Source of the DNA: Kosakonia quasisacchari
GTDB lineage: Bacteria > Pseudomonadota > Gammaproteobacteria > Enterobacterales > Enterobacteriaceae
Direction: 5' to 3'
Assembly: GCF_004331415.1 (NCBI RefSeq)
Contig: NZ_SJOP01000010.1
Span: 62,001-126,000 of the forward strand
Length of the DNA: 64,000 bases
Positions 10,318 through 18,276 of the stretch are shown here, piece by piece. A program made the position numbers and the translations under genes. The notes under the pieces were generated by a model. The model ran no database searches and was not told the DNA's origin. It saw nothing but the letters and a program-made list of their open reading frames with translations. Numbering within the stretch: the first letter of the stretch is position 1; every line of letters starts with the position of its first letter.

Positions 10318-11421
10318 ATGAGTGACAGCCAGACGCTGGTGGTAAAACTCGGTACCAGTGTTTTAACGGGCGGTTCCCGTCGCCTGAACCGCGCCCATAT
10401 TGTTGAACTGGTGCGTCAGTGCGCGCAGCAACACGCCGCCGGGCACCGAATTGTAATTGTGACGTCAGGCGCGATTGCCGCCGGGCGCGAGCATCTGGGC
10501 TACCCGGAATTGCCCGCGACCATCGCCTCGAAACAACTGCTGGCGGCGGTAGGGCAGAGCCGTTTGATTCAACTGTGGGAACAACTGTTTTCCATTTACG
10601 GGATCCATATTGGGCAGATGCTGCTGACGCGCGCCGATATGGAAGATCGTGAGCGTTTCCTCAATGCGCGCGACACGCTGCGTGCGCTGCTCGACAACAA
10701 TATCGTGCCGGTGATTAACGAAAATGATGCCGTTGCCACCACGGAAATCAAAGTCGGCGACAACGACAACCTCTCCGCACTCGCCGCTATTCTTGCCGGT
10801 GCCGACAAATTGCTGCTGCTGACCGATCAGCAAGGTCTGTTTACTGCCGACCCGCGTAGCAACCCGGATGCGGAACTGATTAAAGATGTTTACGGCATCG
10901 ACGATGCGCTGCGCGCAATAGCCGGAGACAGCGTTTCCGGCCTCGGTACGGGCGGCATGGGTACCAAACTGCAAGCCGCTGATGTTGCTTGCCGCGCCGG
11001 GATCGACACCATTATCGCTGCGGGCAGCAAGCCTGGTGTGATTGGCGATGTTATGGAAGGTCTTTCCGTCGGCACGCGCTTTCACGCGCAGGAGTCGCCG
11101 CTGGAGAGCCGTAAACGCTGGATCTTTGGTGCGCCGCCTGCCGGTGAAATCACCGTTGATGAAGGTGCGACAGCGGCCATTCTGGAACGTGGCAGCTCCT
11201 TGCTGCCCAAAGGCATTAAAAGCGTGACAGGCAACTTCTCTCGTGGTGAAGTGATCCGCATTCGTAATCTGCAAGGCCGCGATATCGCTCACGGTGTAAG
11301 CCGTTATAACAGCGATGCGTTGCGTCGCATTGCCGGGCAACACTCGCAGCAGATTGACGCCATTCTGGGCTACGAATACGGCCCTGTCGCGGTGCACCGC
11401 GACGACATGATTACCCGTTAA
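10318..11421 (+). CDS. proB: Glutamate 5-kinase
   Basis: A 367-residue enzyme phosphorylating L-glutamate, the first and proline-inhibited step of proline synthesis. The N-terminal amino-acid kinase domain is marked by [13 protein letters not shown] and [14 protein letters not shown], and a C-terminal PUA domain spans about residues 280-360. The start [12 protein letters not shown] at 10318 matches the family; upstream in-frame codons from 10237 do not. It is 11 bp from proA, with which it forms one operon. Confidence 0.98.
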   Translation: MSDSQTLVVKLGTSVLTGGSRRLNRAHIVELVRQCAQQHAAGHRIVIVTSGAIAAGREHLGYPELPATIASKQLLAAVGQSRLIQLWEQLFSIYGIHIGQMLLTRADMEDRERFLNARDTLRALLDNNIVPVINENDAVATTEIKVGDNDNLSALAAILAGADKLLLLTDQQGLFTADPRSNPDAELIKDVYGIDDALRAIAGDSVSGLGTGGMGTKLQAADVACRAGIDTIIAAGSKPGVIGDVMEGLSVGTRFHAQESPLESRKRWIFGAPPAGEITVDEGATAAILERGSSLLPKGIKSVTGNFSRGEVIRIRNLQGRDIAHGVSRYNSDALRRIAGQHSQQIDAILGYEYGPVAVHRDDMITR

Positions 11422-11432
11422 GGAGCAGAAGT

Positions 11433-12686
11433 ATGCTGGAACAAATGGGCATCGCTGCCAAAGCAGCATCATACAAGCTGGCATTGCTCTCCAGCCGCGA
11501 GAAAAACCGCGTGCTGGAAAAAATCGCTGATTATCTCGAAGCGCAGGCGGAAGAGATCCTGCTCGCGAACGAACAGGATCTGCTGGAAGCGCGCCGCAAC
11601 GGGCTGAGCGATGCGATGCTTGACCGTCTGGCGCTCAACCCGGTGCGCTTAACCGCGATCGCCAACGATGTGCGCCAGGTCTGCAAACTGGCGGACCCGG
11701 TCGGACAGGTGATTGATGGTGGTCTGTTGGACAGTGGGCTGCGCATTGAGCGCCGCCGCGTGCCGCTGGGCGTGATTGGTGTGATTTATGAAGCGCGCCC
11801 TAATGTCACTGTGGATGTCGCCTCTTTGTGCCTGAAAACCGGTAACGCCGCGATCCTGCGCGGTGGTAAAGAGACCTGGCGTACCAATGCCGCCACTGTA
11901 AAAGTTATCCAGCAGGCGCTGGAAGAGTGCGGCTTACCGGCCGGTGCGGTACAGGCTATCGAAAGCCCGGACCGCGCGCTGGTGAATGAAATGCTGCGCA
12001 TGGATAAATACATCGACATGTTGATTCCGCGCGGTGGTGCTGGTTTACATAAGCTGTGCCGCGAGCAGTCGACCATCCCGGTGATCACCGGTGGTATCGG
12101 CGTATGTCATATAGTGGTCGATGAATCTGCGGAAATCGATCCGGCGTTAAAAATCATCGTTAACGCGAAAACCCAACGTCCCAGTACCTGCAACACGGTG
12201 GAAACTCTGCTGGTACATCAGGCTATCGCGCAGCAGTTCCTGCCTGCGTTGAACAAGCAGATGGCGGAAAGTGGCGTGACACTGCATGCGGATGAGCAGG
12301 CAATGGCACTGCTGAAAAACGGCCCGGCGAAAGTGGAAGCGGTGAAGGTGGAGCAGTACGACGACGAGTTTTTATCGCTGGATCTGAACGTGAAAATCGT
12401 GGCGGGTCTGGATGAGGCCATCGATCATATTCGCCAGCACGGTACTCAGCACTCTGATGCCATCCTCACGCGTACACTGCGCAATGCAGACCGCTTTATC
12501 AATGAAGTGGACTCCTCTGCGGTATATGTGAATGCCTCTACACGTTTTACCGACGGCGGACAGTTTGGCCTGGGTGCGGAGGTGGCGGTTAGCACGCAGA
12601 AGTTGCATGCGCGCGGCCCGATGGGGCTGGAAGCATTGACGACCTATAAGTGGATTGGTTTCGGCGACGACACGATTCGTGCTTAA
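11433..12686 (+). CDS. proA: Gamma-glutamyl phosphate reductase
   Basis: A 417-residue aldehyde dehydrogenase-like enzyme reducing gamma-glutamyl phosphate with NADPH to glutamate semialdehyde. The catalytic Cys segment [18 protein letters not shown] is clear. It follows proB in one operon with an AAGGAG site before the ATG, and thrW lies downstream as in E. coli. Confidence 0.98.
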   Translation: MLEQMGIAAKAASYKLALLSSREKNRVLEKIADYLEAQAEEILLANEQDLLEARRNGLSDAMLDRLALNPVRLTAIANDVRQVCKLADPVGQVIDGGLLDSGLRIERRRVPLGVIGVIYEARPNVTVDVASLCLKTGNAAILRGGKETWRTNAATVKVIQQALEECGLPAGAVQAIESPDRALVNEMLRMDKYIDMLIPRGGAGLHKLCREQSTIPVITGGIGVCHIVVDESAEIDPALKIIVNAKTQRPSTCNTVETLLVHQAIAQQFLPALNKQMAESGVTLHADEQAMALLKNGPAKVEAVKVEQYDDEFLSLDLNVKIVAGLDEAIDHIRQHGTQHSDAILTRTLRNADRFINEVDSSAVYVNASTRFTDGGQFGLGAEVAVSTQKLHARGPMGLEALTTYKWIGFGDDTIRA

Positions 12687-12694
12687 TTGAAAAA

Positions 12695-12745
12695 GGGTGA
12701 TGCAAAAGTAGCCGTTTGATTCCCAAGGGCATTGACGCATCACCC
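12695..12745 (+). terminator. Inverted repeat downstream of proA
   Basis: GGGTGATGC (12695-12703) and GCATCACCC (12737-12745) pair perfectly over 9 bp with a 33-nt loop. A short T-rich stretch follows, so it may end the proBA message. Confidence 0.4.
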
Positions 12746-12797
12746 GCTTAGTTTTAACCTTCTACACCGTGATTCACGCTCGTGAACGCATCGCAGG

Positions 12798-12873
12798 GCC
12801 GATATAGCTCAGTTGGTAGAGCAGCGCATTCGTAATGCGAAGGTCGTAGGTTCGACTCCTATTATCGGCACCA
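12798..12873 (+). tRNA. thrW: tRNA-Thr, anticodon CGT
   Basis: A 76-nt tRNA with encoded CCA. Acceptor arm GCCGATA pairs with TATCGGC, the anticodon loop reads TTCGTAA (anticodon CGT, codon ACG), and the T loop contains GGTTCGA. Position after proBA matches E. coli thrW, a well-known integration site for P4-family integrases. Here its 3' end forms attL of the satellite. Confidence 0.97.
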
Positions 12874-12877
12874 CCCC
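12857..12877. other. attL of the P4-like satellite
   Basis: The 3' end of thrW plus four further bases. The core TCCTATTATCGGCACCACC is repeated with one G missing at 24403-24422, which defines the element's ends. The tRNA stays intact because the left copy supplies its own 3' end. Confidence 0.88.
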
Positions 12878-12984
12878 AACTTCCTCAAACGTCCGTGACC
12901 ATCCATAACCTCTCTGATTTATAACGTTTTTACTGCATCTTTAATCCGTGTTAGTCCATAACCATCCAGTAGAATCCGGTACTG

Positions 12985-13040
12985 AATGTGTATAGGATTG
13001 TGTATATGTTCCTGTTCGGTCCTGGATTCCTATACACATG
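12985..13040. repeat. Integrase arm-type sites, left end
   Basis: Three copies of a TGTGTATA-type motif lie between attL and the int start: AATGTGTATAG at 12985, TTGTGTATAT at 12998, and an inverted copy CCTATACACATG at 13029-13040 that includes the int ATG. The same motif recurs at the right end (24321-24343). Repeats at both ends of an element fit integrase or excisionase arm binding. The copy over the int start would allow self-repression. Confidence 0.65.
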
Positions 13041-14204
13041 CCTTTAAACGATATGCAGATTCGCCGCGCCAAACCTGAAGCTAAAGCCTATACATTGGGA
13101 GATGGCCTGGGGCTGTCATTGCTTATTGAACCAAACGGAAGCAAAAGCTGGCGGTTCCGCTATCGCTTTGCCGGTAAACCCAAAATGATCTCGCTTGGTG
13201 TTTATCCAACGATCACACTTGCCGATGCACGTTCACGTCGTGACGAAGCTCGGAAACTGGTCGCGGAAGGAAAAAACCCTAGTGAGATTCGAAAAGAGCA
13301 AAAGCTCGCGTTGCAAACCGAGTCTGAGAATGCTTTCGAAAAGATAGCCAAAGAGTGGCATCAAATGAAGTCAACCAAATGGTCGCCAGGATATGCCTCG
13401 GACATTATGGAAGCGTTTCAGAACGATATTTTTCCGTATGTAGGTGCAAGGCCAGTCGGTGAGATTAAACCCTTAGAACTGCTTAATGTGCTGCGTAAAA
13501 TTGAAAAACGGGGCGCTCTAGAAAAGATGCGAAAGGTACGGCAGCGCTGTTCTGAGGTTTTCCGCTATGCTATCGCCACAGGTAGAGCTGAGTTTAATCC
13601 TGCGTCTGAACTATCCAGCGCCCTTGAAGTGCATCAATCCAATCATTTCCCCTTTCTCAAAGCTGATGAGATACCTGATTTTCTGCGTGCTTTGGACAGT
13701 TACACAGGGAGTCGGCTTGTCCAGATTGCTACGAAATTACTGATGATCACCGGTGTAAGAACCATCGAATTACGTGCGGCTTTGTGGTCAGAATTTGATC
13801 TGGGTAACGCTATTTGGGAAATCCCTACTGAAAGGATGAAAATGCGCAGGCCACATCTTGTGCCATTATCAACTCAAGCGTTAGATTTACTTAATGAGCT
13901 AAAGATCCTGTCTGGGAACTATAAGTACGTTTTTCCTGGACGTAACAATCCGAACAAGCCTATGAGTGAGGCTAGCATCAACCAGTTGATCAAGCGTATT
14001 GGGTATGGAGGAAAAGTGACTGGACATGGTTTTAGGCATACGATGTCAACGATTTTGCATGAATATGGGTTTGAGTCTACATGGATTGAAATGCAACTTG
14101 CTCACAGCGATAAGAATAAAATTCGAGGTGTCTATAATCATGCTGATTACTATTGCAACCGTAAAGAAATGCTAAATTGGTACGCAGACAAGATATTAGG
14201 ATGA
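13038..14204 (+). CDS. int: P4-family tyrosine integrase
   Basis: A 388-residue site-specific recombinase that integrates the element at thrW. The N-terminal DUF4102-type domain begins MPLNDMQIRRAKPEAKAYTL; the catalytic domain has the first Arg in ITGVRTIELR (about residue 241), the His-x-x-Arg box HGFRHT (about 330) and the Tyr nucleophile in GVYNHADYY (about 364). All catalytic residues seem present, so it should be active. The gene reads away from attL, and drt3a follows after only 3 bp, so some read-through from int into the RT genes is likely. Confidence 0.96.
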   Translation: MPLNDMQIRRAKPEAKAYTLGDGLGLSLLIEPNGSKSWRFRYRFAGKPKMISLGVYPTITLADARSRRDEARKLVAEGKNPSEIRKEQKLALQTESENAFEKIAKEWHQMKSTKWSPGYASDIMEAFQNDIFPYVGARPVGEIKPLELLNVLRKIEKRGALEKMRKVRQRCSEVFRYAIATGRAEFNPASELSSALEVHQSNHFPFLKADEIPDFLRALDSYTGSRLVQIATKLLMITGVRTIELRAALWSEFDLGNAIWEIPTERMKMRRPHLVPLSTQALDLLNELKILSGNYKYVFPGRNNPNKPMSEASINQLIKRIGYGGKVTGHGFRHTMSTILHEYGFESTWIEMQLAHSDKNKIRGVYNHADYYCNRKEMLNWYADKILG

Positions 14205-14207
14205 AAA

Positions 14208-15434
14208 ATGCTGGATCAAACATTCTCTGCAAGAAATCTTATGAGGCTTTTATATAAAGAAGATCCTAAGAAATTCCTCAGGAATATTAATAGGGAAGAT
14301 TATGAAAGCGAAATGATGAGGTTGTCAAAAATAATAAATGATGAAGGTTTCTCGTTTGGAAGAATTTCCTTTGCAAAGATAAATAATAAGCGAGTTCTAA
14401 TTCCAAATGAATTCAAAGATATCTTAGCTTTGAGGAAAGCTAATGATAATTTGAAAAGAATTTATGGTGTCAGACAATCAGATAGGAATGATATTGTAAG
14501 GCATGTGATATGCATGCTTGAAGAGCCTATACCTTTTTTTGTATATAAGCTAGACATTAAAGATTTTTATGAAAGTATTAACCGAAATAAAGTTATAGAG
14601 AAATTATTAAAATCCCCCATTGTTTCATACAAAACAAAAAAATTAATAAAACGTTTTTTTGAATTGCCTCACGTATCTTTAGAAAGAGGTCTTCCAAGAG
14701 GCATTGGTTTAAGTGCAACTATGGCTGAACTTTATCTTGAAGATTTTGATGATAAGGTTAAACGTACAAACAGTGTTTTCTACTATGCTCGCTATGTAGA
14801 TGATATTATTATTTTCACTTGTGAAAAAATAATAGACTTTCAAACTTTCTTTAAATGTTTCTTGCCGGATGATTTAGAGTTTAATATTGCAAAATGTCGT
14901 GAAATAAATATTCACAGTGATGATAAAGGGATAATGGCAAATGAGTTTAACTATTTAGGGTATTGTTTTTGTGTAAGAAACGGAAAAGTAAAAAGTTCTG
15001 AAAAGAGAGATGTTAAAGTTACAATATCAAAAAAGAAAATCCTTAAATTAAAAAGAAAAATAGTACTCTCTTTAAAAGATTATTGTAATACAAATAATTT
15101 CACTCTACTGGAGAAAAGAATTAAATTTCTTACTTCAAATGTAATTCTTGAAAAAGCGAAAAAAGTTTCTGATGAAGAAAGTTCGGCACTGTATAGTGGC
15201 GTATACTATAATTATTTACATATCAGGTCGCATGAGCAACTTAAAGTGTTAGATCTGTTTAAAAATAAGATGTTATTTTCTTGTCGTGGCAGTCTAGGTA
15301 ATCAATTAATAACCAAAGGTGATAAAGAGTTATTAAAAACATTAAGGAAATATTCTTTTTTAAGCGGGTTTAACAATAGGAGAAAAGTTAGTTTTACTTT
15401 TAAAGAGATAAATGACATAAGGAGGTGCTGGTAA
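14208..15434 (+). CDS. drt3a: Defence-associated reverse transcriptase Drt3a (UG3-type)
   Basis: A 408-residue reverse transcriptase. The palm has motif A LDIKDFYESI with Asp116, a fingers/palm segment RGLPRGIGLSATMAELYLEDF, and the catalytic box YARYVDDIIIF with YVDD at residues 196-199. The C-terminal third is Lys-rich and probably a thumb or RNA-binding region. It lacks group II intron maturase or endonuclease domains and is not retron-like in context. A second RT follows with no gap, which is the hallmark of DRT type 3 (UG3 plus UG8) antiphage systems. AT content is very high compared with flanking genes. It starts 3 bp after int. Assignment to DRT3a is by gene pairing, size and motifs, not by alignment. 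Confidence 0.88.
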   Translation: MLDQTFSARNLMRLLYKEDPKKFLRNINREDYESEMMRLSKIINDEGFSFGRISFAKINNKRVLIPNEFKDILALRKANDNLKRIYGVRQSDRNDIVRHVICMLEEPIPFFVYKLDIKDFYESINRNKVIEKLLKSPIVSYKTKKLIKRFFELPHVSLERGLPRGIGLSATMAELYLEDFDDKVKRTNSVFYYARYVDDIIIFTCEKIIDFQTFFKCFLPDDLEFNIAKCREINIHSDDKGIMANEFNYLGYCFCVRNGKVKSSEKRDVKVTISKKKILKLKRKIVLSLKDYCNTNNFTLLEKRIKFLTSNVILEKAKKVSDEESSALYSGVYYNYLHIRSHEQLKVLDLFKNKMLFSCRGSLGNQLITKGDKELLKTLRKYSFLSGFNNRRKVSFTFKEINDIRRCW

Positions 15435-17435
15435 ATGAAAATAAAAATAAAAAAAGGTGATTATGATAGGGTGTTATTAACGGATGTATTGCCTTATGAG
15501 GTCCCTATTCTTTTTTCTAATGAAGATTTTTACAATATTATAAATAGGGATGATTTGCCATCCGAATTTAAGGATTTATTTTTGGTAGGAAGTCTTAAAT
15601 CTACGGTTCCATATATATATAAGATAAAGAAAGGGCAGGCGAGTTTTCGTAGTTTGGCTATTATACATCCAGCGCATCAACTCAAAATATGCCAGTTTTA
15701 TAAGCAATATGAGCATCTTATTATCCATTTATGTTCCAGAAGTGACATTTCTCTAAGATATCCCAATAAGATCGGTACTTACTATTATGAAAAAGATTTT
15801 TTAAAAGATAGAGTTGAATTAAAAGATGGAGGAGTTGATTTAGTTATTGACGGTTTTGATTTGCAAAGTCAGACAGCTTCATCATATTTTTCTTATAAAA
15901 AATATCCTTTTCTTTATAAGTTTTATGAGTCTTTTGAATTTCACCGTCTTGAAAGGAAATACGAATATATGGTGAAGTTTGATATCTCTAAATGCTTTTC
16001 GCACATTTATACTCATAGCTTGGCTTGGGCTGTTAAAAATAAAAGGTATGCTAAAGAAAATATAGACAGTACTCATTTTGAAGGTGCTCTTGATAAGCTA
16101 TTTAGAGATTTTAATCATGGGGAAACTAATGGGATATTGATCGGCCCCGAAGTATCAAGGATTTATGCGGAAATTATTCTGCAAAGAATTGATTTAAACA
16201 TTATCGACAAGTTAAGTAAGTTGTTTAAGCTTGATTTTCATAACGATTACGTCATTAAAAGATATGTTGATGATTATTTTATATTTGTTTCTGATGAGAC
16301 TCATATCTCAAAAATTGAAATGGTACTTTCTGCTGAGTTAGAGTATTACAAGCTTTATTTAAATGAATCAAAAAAAGAAACTACTATACGCCCGTTTATA
16401 ACAGGGTTAACAATAGCTAAATACGAATTGAAGCAAGTTATTGACGACATATTTAATGATATTGTAGATGTCGAATCAAAAGATGAAGTTAATAGCTTGA
16501 TATCTAAGAATCTCTCAGAAGATGAACTAAATAAAATAAATGATCTATTCTTACTTGATAAAAAAAAGAAAAGGTTTGGACGGGCAGGGGAAATTATAAA
16601 GTCTATTAAAGTGGTTGTTAGAAGAAATAAAGTTACTTTTGATCAGGTTTCAAGCTATCTCCTAATGGCGTTAAAGAGAAAACTATTTTCACTCTTGAAA
16701 ATACTTTCTTTGTATTCATATGATGAGAAGAGATATCTCAAGTTGATTAGATTCATATCCTTGCAATTAGAGGTGATTTTTTTTGTTTATTCCATGGATA
16801 ATAGAGTTAGGCCGACATATATAGCTTGTCAAATCATATTAGAGGTTAATTCGTTTGCCGAGCGATTTCAGGATGATATAAAGGAAGTGTTAAAAAAGAA
16901 TCTCTTGGACGAAGTTACACTGTCTTTGAAAAATGTTCTGAGTTATTCCGACGGTGGTTATGTTGAGTTTTCTAATATCCTCATTGCCTTAAAGGAACTT
17001 GGCGGTGAATATTATTTCGATCAAAGTTACTTGATTGATTTTATTGATTCAAGAAAAAATGACTCTGAGGGGGTAAGTTACTTTATAATTTGTAGTTTCC
17101 TGTACTACATTCATGGACGGAGTGATTGCGCAATTCTTCTTGATAGGATTAAGGATATTATATTGGATAAATTCAAAGGCAATGCCAATAACAAAAGCCA
17201 TTGTGAGATGACACTATTAATATCCGATGTTTTGACCTGTCCTGTACTTGATGATAAATATAAAATAAAAGCTTATAGAGCTTTTTTCCCTTCTGTAAAA
17301 AAAGCAAAGACAAATGCTGAAATACAGCAGGTTGTTGATTTTTTTAGAGGTAAGGTAGTGTTTTTTAACTGGTTAGGAAATAAAAATCTTGAGCAGATTC
17401 TTTACAGAAAAGAGTTGCGAACACCTTATGAATAG
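15435..17435 (+). CDS. drt3b: Defence-associated reverse transcriptase Drt3b (UG8-type, AbiK-like)
   Basis: A 666-residue protein whose ATG follows the drt3a stop directly, with a strong AAGGAGGTG site inside drt3a, so the two are translationally linked. Motif A reads KFDISKCFSHIYTHSLAWAV (Asp183), the next RT block is NGILIGPEVSRIYAEIIL, and the catalytic box is KRYVDDYFIF with YVDD at 277-280. FSHIYTHS is typical of the Abi/UG branch of RTs. The remaining 340 or so residues are helical and resemble the C-terminal helical-repeat half of AbiK-like RTs. UG8 partners UG3 in DRT3. Very AT-rich. A structured non-coding segment follows the stop codon. Confidence 0.88.
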   Translation: MKIKIKKGDYDRVLLTDVLPYEVPILFSNEDFYNIINRDDLPSEFKDLFLVGSLKSTVPYIYKIKKGQASFRSLAIIHPAHQLKICQFYKQYEHLIIHLCSRSDISLRYPNKIGTYYYEKDFLKDRVELKDGGVDLVIDGFDLQSQTASSYFSYKKYPFLYKFYESFEFHRLERKYEYMVKFDISKCFSHIYTHSLAWAVKNKRYAKENIDSTHFEGALDKLFRDFNHGETNGILIGPEVSRIYAEIILQRIDLNIIDKLSKLFKLDFHNDYVIKRYVDDYFIFVSDETHISKIEMVLSAELEYYKLYLNESKKETTIRPFITGLTIAKYELKQVIDDIFNDIVDVESKDEVNSLISKNLSEDELNKINDLFLLDKKKKRFGRAGEIIKSIKVVVRRNKVTFDQVSSYLLMALKRKLFSLLKILSLYSYDEKRYLKLIRFISLQLEVIFFVYSMDNRVRPTYIACQIILEVNSFAERFQDDIKEVLKKNLLDEVTLSLKNVLSYSDGGYVEFSNILIALKELGGEYYFDQSYLIDFIDSRKNDSEGVSYFIICSFLYYIHGRSDCAILLDRIKDIILDKFKGNANNKSHCEMTLLISDVLTCPVLDDKYKIKAYRAFFPSVKKAKTNAEIQQVVDFFRGKVVFFNWLGNKNLEQILYRKELRTPYE

Positions 17436-17450
17436 TTGTAGCATTTTAAG

Positions 17451-17634
17451 GCTTTAACTGCGAAGTTGATTTTTGATAATTTCAAAAATCAATGAATTAC
17501 AATGCTTACTGCATTGGCTTTTGAAACAAACGAGGTCAAACGTTCGCGATAAGTTTGATCTCTGCTGCTAATCAGACACACTATACGTTGAAGCTAAGGT
17601 GGGCCGCTTTGCGGCCCTTTCCTTAGCCTCCATT
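17451..17634 (+). ncRNA. Candidate DRT3 non-coding RNA with an ACACAC template-like motif
   Basis: About 180 nt immediately downstream of drt3b with no ORF but dense secondary structure: an 11-bp stem at 17466-17476/17482-17492; a 6-bp stem at 17500-17505/17511-17516; a 10-bp stem with one G-U pair at 17532-17541/17553-17562; an open stretch containing ACACAC at 17576-17581; then a terminal two-part hairpin, GCTAAGG 17593-17599 with CCTTAGC 17621-17627 enclosing GGGCCGC 17601-17607 with GCGGCCC 17611-17617. DRT3 systems are known to include a highly expressed structured ncRNA. A weak promoter, TTGCGA 17415-17420 and TAGCAT 17439-17444, would start it near 17451; the ends are estimates. Confidence 0.75.
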
Positions 17635-17821
17635 CATTGTATCGCTGTTACATCTTTATGTGCTGAAATTTCAATTAGCGCACACTCATACCTCCCAGAT
17701 CTTATTAGTGTATACATTGCCTCACCAAAGCCGAGGTGAGCATGATTAGCCAACGCAAGCTAACATTTCCACCATCTAACTAAGGCGCGAAAATAAATAA
17801 ATACTTTATTGCTGGCGCGCA

Positions 17822-17840
17822 GTGCTTTCCCCGCCTCGCC
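17822..17840 (-). other. cos packaging site (P2/P4-type cohesive end)
   Basis: The minus strand reads GGCGAGGCGGGGAAAGCAC followed by TGCGCGCC, which matches the 19-nt P2/P4 cohesive-end sequence as I remember it. A P2-like helper terminase would cut here. The site sits between the DRT3 cargo and the delta-sid operon, the P4 position of cos. Confidence 0.88.
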
Positions 17841-17889
17841 TGCCCGCTTTGCAGGGCGGTTTAAATGCAGTTGCATGATCGGGCTCAGG

Positions 17890-17909
17890 CCGCGCCAGTA
17901 CTGGCGCGG
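17890..17909. repeat. 20-nt perfect palindrome near cos
   Basis: CCGCGCCAGTACTGGCGCGG is its own reverse complement. It lies 50 bp from cos and about 160 bp past the end of the leftward delta gene. It could be a protein site in the cos region or a transcription-stop hairpin. Confidence 0.6.
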
Positions 17910-18069
17910 TCGTGGTTCAAGCGGACAGAGAAAAAAATGCAATTAAATGCACCTGATGCATGCAGGGTATTTTTCGAAAAAATAACGGGATTTTTGCGTT
18001 TTTTCGGGGTGCTGAGAGTGCAGCCGGTAGCGAGTACCGGTGCACATAAATAGGGCAATTTTCGGGGAA

Positions 18070-18273
18070 TTATTGCGGCTGGATATCTGCCTGCAAAACC
18101 TCATTTTCCGGCATGGCCGGTCTGCGTATCACGCCGTCGAGTGTCTCTGTGGTGCGGAACGTGGCCGAGCATTCAATACTGGTGCACTGGTGATAGCGCT
18201 GTTTGAGATTTTCCGTCAGATAGCGACTGGTGCGCGCGTGCGCGGGTTGTCTGCAGAACGGACAGTGAAACAT
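18070..18273 (-). CDS. Delta/Ogr-family zinc-finger late transcription activator
   Basis: A 67-residue protein, MFHCPFCRQPAHARTSRYL and on, with four Cys (4, 7, 30 and 35) spaced as in the zinc-binding Ogr/Delta activators of P2 and P4. These bind TGT-N12-ACA elements and contact the RNA polymerase alpha subunit to activate late promoters of satellite and helper. It lies 3 bp downstream of the sid-like gene in one leftward operon. P4 Delta is a tandem duplication of an Ogr-like unit; this one is a single unit, as in P2 Ogr and many P4-like elements. Confidence 0.9.
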   Translation of the reverse strand: MFHCPFCRQPAHARTSRYLTENLKQRYHQCTSIECSATFRTTETLDGVIRRPAMPENEVLQADIQPQ

Positions 18274-18276
18274 GGC

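Noticed and set aside
15882..16076. 64-codon minus-strand frame inside drt3b
   Set aside because: It is antisense to the conserved RT motif A region in AT-rich DNA and has no family support.
14208..17435. Retron, group II intron or diversity-generating retroelement
   Set aside because: There are two RTs and no intron endonuclease or maturase domain, no visible retron msr-msd upstream, and no template/variable repeat pair. The paired-RT layout fits DRT3 better.
17640..18069. psu gene expected downstream of delta in P4
   Set aside because: No frame in this interval resembles Psu; it holds cos, a palindrome and hairpins only.
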